DNA of 9,836 nt from RGIG3009 sp045595845 (GTDB lineage Bacteria; Bacillota; Clostridia; Oscillospirales; Acutalibacteraceae), in assembly GCA_045595845.1 (NCBI GenBank), contig JAZOBF010000035.1:1-9836 (forward strand), given 5' to 3'. Both the position numbers and the translations under genes were made by a program. The notes under the pieces were generated by a model that was not told where the DNA came from, made no database searches, and worked only from the letters and a program-made list of their open reading frames with translations. Below are positions 5,961-9,836 of the stretch, one piece after another (position 1 is the stretch's first letter; each line of letters starts with the position of its first letter).

Positions 5961-7915
5961 AACATCCCGTAATGTCAAATAACAGCCGCATAGCGGCACC
6001 CGTCCCCGCGTTGTCGGACGGGCTCAATCGCGGCACCGATGCGACGCTTATCGGGGACAAACAACTCTCCGACTGCTGTGATATGCAGTGGAAAGACGGC
6101 GCACTGCGCACCCGTACGGGGTTTGTGACCGACTTATCACGGCAGTCTACCTTTGCGCTCGGTGAGCACGCGCAGTATTTTACTGACCGCGACGGGTATC
6201 TGCTGGTGCTGGACACACAGGACAACGAAGCCGGCACCGACCTGTTCGTGACGGTGTTCGATAAAGACGGTGTGCCGACCGGCGGGACATTTAATATGCT
6301 CAGTGCGCTGGGATTACACGGGTTTTTGGTGCCGGTCGGTACGGCCCAACGGTTTTCGCGGTATACCGCGCTGTTATTCGTCAATAACGGCGATATTTAC
6401 GGCGTGAATGCACAGCACAATATCTGGGAACCGTTGCACGATGAGGCGTATGTACCGTTGTACATGACAGGCGGCTATCCCGTTGTAACGCGTGCCGAAA
6501 CGGCACTTACGGGGGACCGCGTTGAGCCGTACAATATGCTGACCGAGTGGTTTCGTTGTACCTACAGTACCGACGGGACGGGTATTTATTACTATCTGCC
6601 GCCGCTTCGAAAAGACAGCGAACTGTCCGTTTCGCTGACGCGCGCGAACAGCACACTTGATTTTACGGTGAGCAACCTTGGGACGGTATCCGACACGGTC
6701 GGCGGCTATCAGGTACAGCTTGACAGATGGGGATATTGTTTTTGGTTTCTCAAGGACGGAAAACCCGTTGCGATGGAAAATGAGGGCGTGCGCGGAAATG
6801 TGACGGCGAAAGCGCAACACGCGTATGTGGCACATCCCGCCATGTCGGATATGCGCTTCGGTACCTGGTACGGCGGTGACCGCAGTACAACAGCAGGCGG
6901 CACGCGTCTGTTTTTGGGCGGCGGCAATCATGTCGTGTGGAGTGCACCCGCCGATCCGTTGTATTTTCCCGCCACGGCATATGCCACGCTCGGGGATCCC
7001 GATGAGTCGCTGACGGCATTCGGTAAACAGGGAGAACTGCTTGTGCTGTTCAAGGAACACTCGCTGTACGCCGTCGAATATGTGCGAAACGGCACGGTGA
7101 CGGTGGACGAGGTACAAAGCGGAGCGGTCACCGATATTACCGCAACGGCGGTGTTTCCCATTACGCCGATTCATGCGGAAATCGGGTGTGATTTACCGCA
7201 AACGGCGGCACTTCTCGGCAACCGTTTGGTGTGGGCGTGTAAAAACGGTACGGTCTATACGCTCGGCACAAGCGGACAGCTGACACAGCGTGCCGTGACG
7301 GTCATCTCCGAACCGATTCGCCCGCTGCTCAGACAAACCGTACCGACCGTCGCGGCGGGGGTGGTGATTGACGGCGTGTATTGGTTGCTGTGGGATAACG
7401 CGATATTCCTCGCCACAGACGACACAAGCCCGCGTTGGACGCGGTTTGATTTTTCCAAAACGGGTACCGTCGCGCAAAGTCTTTGCCGTGTCAACGGGGC
7501 ACTCCGTATTCCGGCCGCTTACGCGGTGGGCAGAACCGACATCCTCTTTTGGTATGTGCCTACCGGCACGCACGATACGGCAGTCTCGCACACCGGTACG
7601 CATTGGTCGGATGCGGTGTATACCTTGACGGAGATACCCGTTGCGGGGATGCTGTGCACAAAACAGTTTGATTTCGGCTCGCCCGACGCGTATAAGCGCA
7701 TCACCCGCGTGTTCGCGGACGCGTCGGCAGACGGAGCGGTGAGCGCTTCGTATCTGACCGAACGGGGCGAGCATATCGACATGGCGCGCACCGCGCGTGA
7801 CGGGGTACGCCTGACACCGAATGTTACGCGTTGTCGGCGGTTTGCGTTGCGTCTGGCGGGCAACGGATTGCGCGTGGGCAATGTGACATTTTCGGTCATC
7901 ACGGGGAGGAAATGA
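5957..7915 (+). CDS. Stabilization / tail-tube-B-like protein
   Basis: This 652-residue, beta-rich protein probably plugs the connector and forms the tail nozzle, as tail tubular protein B or P22-type stabilization proteins do. The N-terminus has DGLNRGTDATLIGDKQLSDC (21-40) and then WKDGALRTRTGF (45-56), a typical opening for this family. The central part has RLFLGGGNHVVWSAPADPLY (315-334) and then GDPDESLTAFGKQGELLVLF with KEHSLYAVEY following (to ~376), the family's most recognisable stretch. The rest is a run of short beta-strands consistent with a beta-propeller-like body. The start is GTG 5957, overlapping the preceding stop as GTGA, with GGGGG at 5944-5948 as a weak site. ATG 5972 is an alternative five residues in. 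No tail-tube or tape-measure gene intervenes, which supports a short tail. Confidence 0.75.
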   Translation: MKHPVMSNNSRIAAPVPALSDGLNRGTDATLIGDKQLSDCCDMQWKDGALRTRTGFVTDLSRQSTFALGEHAQYFTDRDGYLLVLDTQDNEAGTDLFVTVFDKDGVPTGGTFNMLSALGLHGFLVPVGTAQRFSRYTALLFVNNGDIYGVNAQHNIWEPLHDEAYVPLYMTGGYPVVTRAETALTGDRVEPYNMLTEWFRCTYSTDGTGIYYYLPPLRKDSELSVSLTRANSTLDFTVSNLGTVSDTVGGYQVQLDRWGYCFWFLKDGKPVAMENEGVRGNVTAKAQHAYVAHPAMSDMRFGTWYGGDRSTTAGGTRLFLGGGNHVVWSAPADPLYFPATAYATLGDPDESLTAFGKQGELLVLFKEHSLYAVEYVRNGTVTVDEVQSGAVTDITATAVFPITPIHAEIGCDLPQTAALLGNRLVWACKNGTVYTLGTSGQLTQRAVTVISEPIRPLLRQTVPTVAAGVVIDGVYWLLWDNAIFLATDDTSPRWTRFDFSKTGTVAQSLCRVNGALRIPAAYAVGRTDILFWYVPTGTHDTAVSHTGTHWSDAVYTLTEIPVAGMLCTKQFDFGSPDAYKRITRVFADASADGAVSASYLTERGEHIDMARTARDGVRLTPNVTRCRRFALRLAGNGLRVGNVTFSVITGRK

Positions 7916-7917
7916 AC

Positions 7918-8406
7918 ATGGCAACAAAACTGACGAAAAAACAGGCCGCCGCCTTGCTGAGCGCGTATCAACAAGAACAGACGGCGGCGGCAAACGCCTC
8001 GGTTGCGGCGTATAACAAGGCGGTAGATGCCGAAACCGCCCAAACCGAAGCAGACATCGCCTTAAAACAGAAAGACGCGCACCATACCGCCGACACGGCG
8101 TATGACCGTGCGGCACTCCGTATGCTGATTGAACGGCGGCAGATTGCGGAAACGCTTGGAAATTGGGGATTGTCCGATTCGGGGGTTGCCAAAGCAGAGT
8201 ACGAGAGTATTGACCGCAAGCAAGCGGTGTCGACGAGTGAGGCGACGGCGGTAAAGAACAAGACATTAAGCGATTTGTCACAGCGCCTGCTCACCGCGCG
8301 GGAACAGGCGGCGGTGAAAAAAGCCAAAAACCAAGCGTCGGTCAACAAAAGCCTCAAAAATAAGATTGCAGAGAAAAAACTGACGCTGGATAAAGCGGCA
8401 ATGTAA
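7918..8406 (+). CDS. Ala/Lys-rich helical protein of the virion cluster, function unknown
   Basis: This 162-residue protein starts at ATG 7918 with GGAGG at 7905-7909, eight bases away. The ATG at 7912 is too close to that site. The protein is almost wholly predicted helix. Residues 1-80 and 90-160 are Ala, Lys, Gln and Glu rich, as in coiled coils, and they flank a central break GNWGLSDSG (81-89), suggesting a helical hairpin. There is no signal peptide or membrane segment. It lies between the tail-nozzle protein and the BppU-like protein, so a minor structural role is likely, such as an internal or ejected protein or an attachment rod. A GLSDSG turn between helices is, to my memory, present in uncharacterised proteins of other Clostridial phages at the same place, but I cannot search for them. 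No function is assigned. Confidence 0.7.
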   Translation: MATKLTKKQAAALLSAYQQEQTAAANASVAAYNKAVDAETAQTEADIALKQKDAHHTADTAYDRAALRMLIERRQIAETLGNWGLSDSGVAKAEYESIDRKQAVSTSEATAVKNKTLSDLSQRLLTAREQAAVKKAKNQASVNKSLKNKIAEKKLTLDKAAM

Positions 8407-8418
8407 GGAGGGAATACC

Positions 8419-8991
8419 ATGGCTTTTCATACCATCGATTTTACCGTTACGGCAACGGCCGTAACACCCGATATCCCGCAGTTTGCGGGGCATATGGGTG
8501 ACCACCGTGCGGTGCTGTTGCGCTTTTTGGTGCCGTTTGTCGATTGCCGTTACCGTCTGGAGATTGTCGACGGTTCGGGCGGGTACGATACCACCGCGTT
8601 GCTGGACGCTGCAGACGGTGTGGTATCCTACGAGGTCCCGTGTGCGTGGACGGCGGCGGGTGTTGCCACGGTGCGGTTAGTGGCGGTGGAAGAAGGCGCG
8701 GACGGCGCTGAGATTGTACGGTTTCATTCTGCGCCCGCGTACCTCACATTTGCCGACCGCGAGGACGGCGAGCCGCTCACCGACGCTCTGCGTCCCGCGT
8801 GGCAGGTCACGCTGGATGAGGCACAACTGTTTTTACAATTCGTCGAGCAAAAACTCAAAAACGGCGAACTTAAGGGCGATAAAGGCGATAAGGGTGACGA
8901 CGGCAATGTGTTGTTTGCGGACAGCGACAAAGAGGAGCTTGTCAGCATGGTCCTTGCCGCCTTGCCGAACGGGGACGAGGTGAGTTACTGA
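8419..8991 (+). CDS. BppU-like baseplate/attachment protein with collagen-like linker
   Basis: This 190-residue protein starts at ATG 8419 behind AAGGAGG (8405-8411), which overlaps the preceding stop. Residues 1-~115 are beta-rich with alternating strands (for example AVLLRFLVPF and YRLEIV), like the N-terminal domain of BppU-type upper baseplate proteins. Residues ~130-148 are helical (LDEAQLFLQFVEQKL). A short Gly-X-Y run follows (KGDKGDKGDDG, 152-162), then a C-terminal tail DSDKEELVSMVLAALPNGDE, which recurs at the end of many Firmicutes phage attachment proteins. It probably links the tail tip to the fibre encoded next. The stop overlaps the fibre start (TGATG). A simple tail-fibre adaptor is the alternative. 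Confidence 0.75.
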   Translation: MAFHTIDFTVTATAVTPDIPQFAGHMGDHRAVLLRFLVPFVDCRYRLEIVDGSGGYDTTALLDAADGVVSYEVPCAWTAAGVATVRLVAVEEGADGAEIVRFHSAPAYLTFADREDGEPLTDALRPAWQVTLDEAQLFLQFVEQKLKNGELKGDKGDKGDDGNVLFADSDKEELVSMVLAALPNGDEVSY

Positions 8992-9836
8992 TGGCGATTG
9001 TGACAACGGATGATAAGCATTATAAGGCGATTTCTGAGGCGATTCGCGAGTATGTTGTGGAGGAACAGTTTAAGCCTTCCGAAATGGCGGATAAAGTACG
9101 TTTTGCGTGTATGTGTGCTGACAGTGTTGGGTACAACAGAGGCGAAATGGACGGCCGTATAAGGGGACAAGAAGAGGGTTACGGCGTCGGTCTCATTGAA
9201 GGTCAACTTTCTTTACTGCAAGCCAGCAAGTACATGAACGCCACGGCAAACGGTGAAGTGGTTGCGGTAAAGGATGTATCGCCTGTTGAGCATGAGGTGG
9301 AGATAACAGTGAGTAGAAAAAATTTGTTGCCGCCTCCCGAACCGCAAACAATACGAGGAATAACAATCACGGCTGATGAATGGGGCTCATATACACTTAG
9401 CGGAACAGCTACCGCAGATATTTTCTTGAAATTAGGTTCTGTAGCGTTTCAACCCGGCGAAACCTATGTGTTATCAGGTATCAGCGGCGGTAATGCGGCG
9501 ACTTACTTAACGTATTTTTATCTTAATGGCACATATATGCATGACATCGGAAGGGGGGCAGTGTTTACTGTTCCCGCTGACGGCGCATTAGCAGCAACTT
9601 TTTATTTTTCTGTCAAAAAAGGTGTTACCTTAGATGGTGTGATTTATAAACCACAAGTGGAATTAGGCTCAACCGCAACAGCGTACGCACCATATATCGC
9701 GGATTTATCACAAGTGCGTGTTACGCGGTACGGCAAGAACCTTTGTAGGGTTAGTGGCGCAAACACAAAAACTTCCAACGGCATCACATACACAAAGAAT
9801 CAAGACGGCACCGTTACGGCACACGGAACGGCAACA
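8991..9836 (+). CDS. Tail fibre / receptor-binding protein, 3' end beyond the window
   Basis: The frame is open from ATG 8991 to the last base (282 codons, no stop), so the gene is partial. Residues 1-45 match the common N-terminal attachment domain of Firmicutes phage structural proteins (TTDDKHYKAISEAIRE and FKPSEMADKVR). A Gly-rich helical neck follows (GYNRGEMDGRIRGQEEGYG), then KDVSPVEHEVEITV (94-107). From residue 110 a beta-rich module begins with KNLL, has GSYTLSGTAT (132-141) and ends with VELGSTATAYAPYI (223-236), a pattern of carbohydrate-binding-like modules. A second module begins at residue 249 (KNL, later DGTVTAHGTAT) and is cut by the window. The gene probably binds the host surface glycan. 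From ~9000 onward, and most clearly 9300-9740, the DNA is more AT-rich than the upstream genes. Confidence 0.8.
   Translation, partial: MAIVTTDDKHYKAISEAIREYVVEEQFKPSEMADKVRFACMCADSVGYNRGEMDGRIRGQEEGYGVGLIEGQLSLLQASKYMNATANGEVVAVKDVSPVEHEVEITVSRKNLLPPPEPQTIRGITITADEWGSYTLSGTATADIFLKLGSVAFQPGETYVLSGISGGNAATYLTYFYLNGTYMHDIGRGAVFTVPADGALAATFYFSVKKGVTLDGVIYKPQVELGSTATAYAPYIADLSQVRVTRYGKNLCRVSGANTKTSNGITYTKNQDGTVTAHGTAT

Noticed and set aside
7193..8281. 362-residue open frame on the - strand
   Set aside because: It is opposite the nozzle and helical-protein genes, is rich in R, P, H and C as expected of an antisense shadow in GC-rich DNA, and lacks a family match or start signal.

Overview
The window is a late (virion-morphogenesis) operon of a tailed phage or prophage. 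Every supported gene is on the + strand, and the genes are tightly packed with ATGA, GTGA or TGATG stop/start overlaps or gaps under 90 bases. Strong AGGAGG-type ribosome binding sites, GC-rich coding sequence and the protein families present point to a Firmicutes (Clostridia, probably Oscillospiraceae-like gut) host. That host assignment is inference from sequence style, not a database result. No integrase, repressor, lysis or replication gene lies in the window, so prophage versus free phage cannot be decided.

Layout. Bases 1-392 are non-coding and repeat-rich, with three copies of a ~60 bp unit built on an 8 bp perfect inverted repeat. Then come the small terminase (393-752), large terminase (749-2041), a one-helix membrane miniprotein (2072-2236), scaffold-like protein (2240-2860), major capsid protein (2909-3850), portal (3937-5586), head-tail connector (5583-5960), stabilization/tail-tube-B-like protein (5957-7915), an Ala/Lys-rich helical protein of unknown function (7918-8406), a BppU-like protein with a short collagen-like linker (8419-8991), and the 5' part of a tail fibre/receptor-binding protein (8991 to the window end).

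How the genes work together. The terminase pair brings DNA to the portal and cleaves it. Scaffold and capsid protein build the procapsid around the portal. The connector and stabilization protein close the vertex, and the last genes form the adsorption apparatus. No tail tube, tape measure or sheath gene lies between portal and fibre genes, which suggests a short-tailed (podovirus-like) particle.

The least ordinary features are the covarying hairpin repeats just before the terminase gene, the capsid-before-portal order with stable hairpins on both sides of the capsid gene, the unassigned helical virion-cluster protein, and a drop in GC inside the tail-fibre gene where a sugar-binding-type module starts and then recurs. 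I found no defence system, CRISPR array, tRNA, rRNA or insertion sequence.
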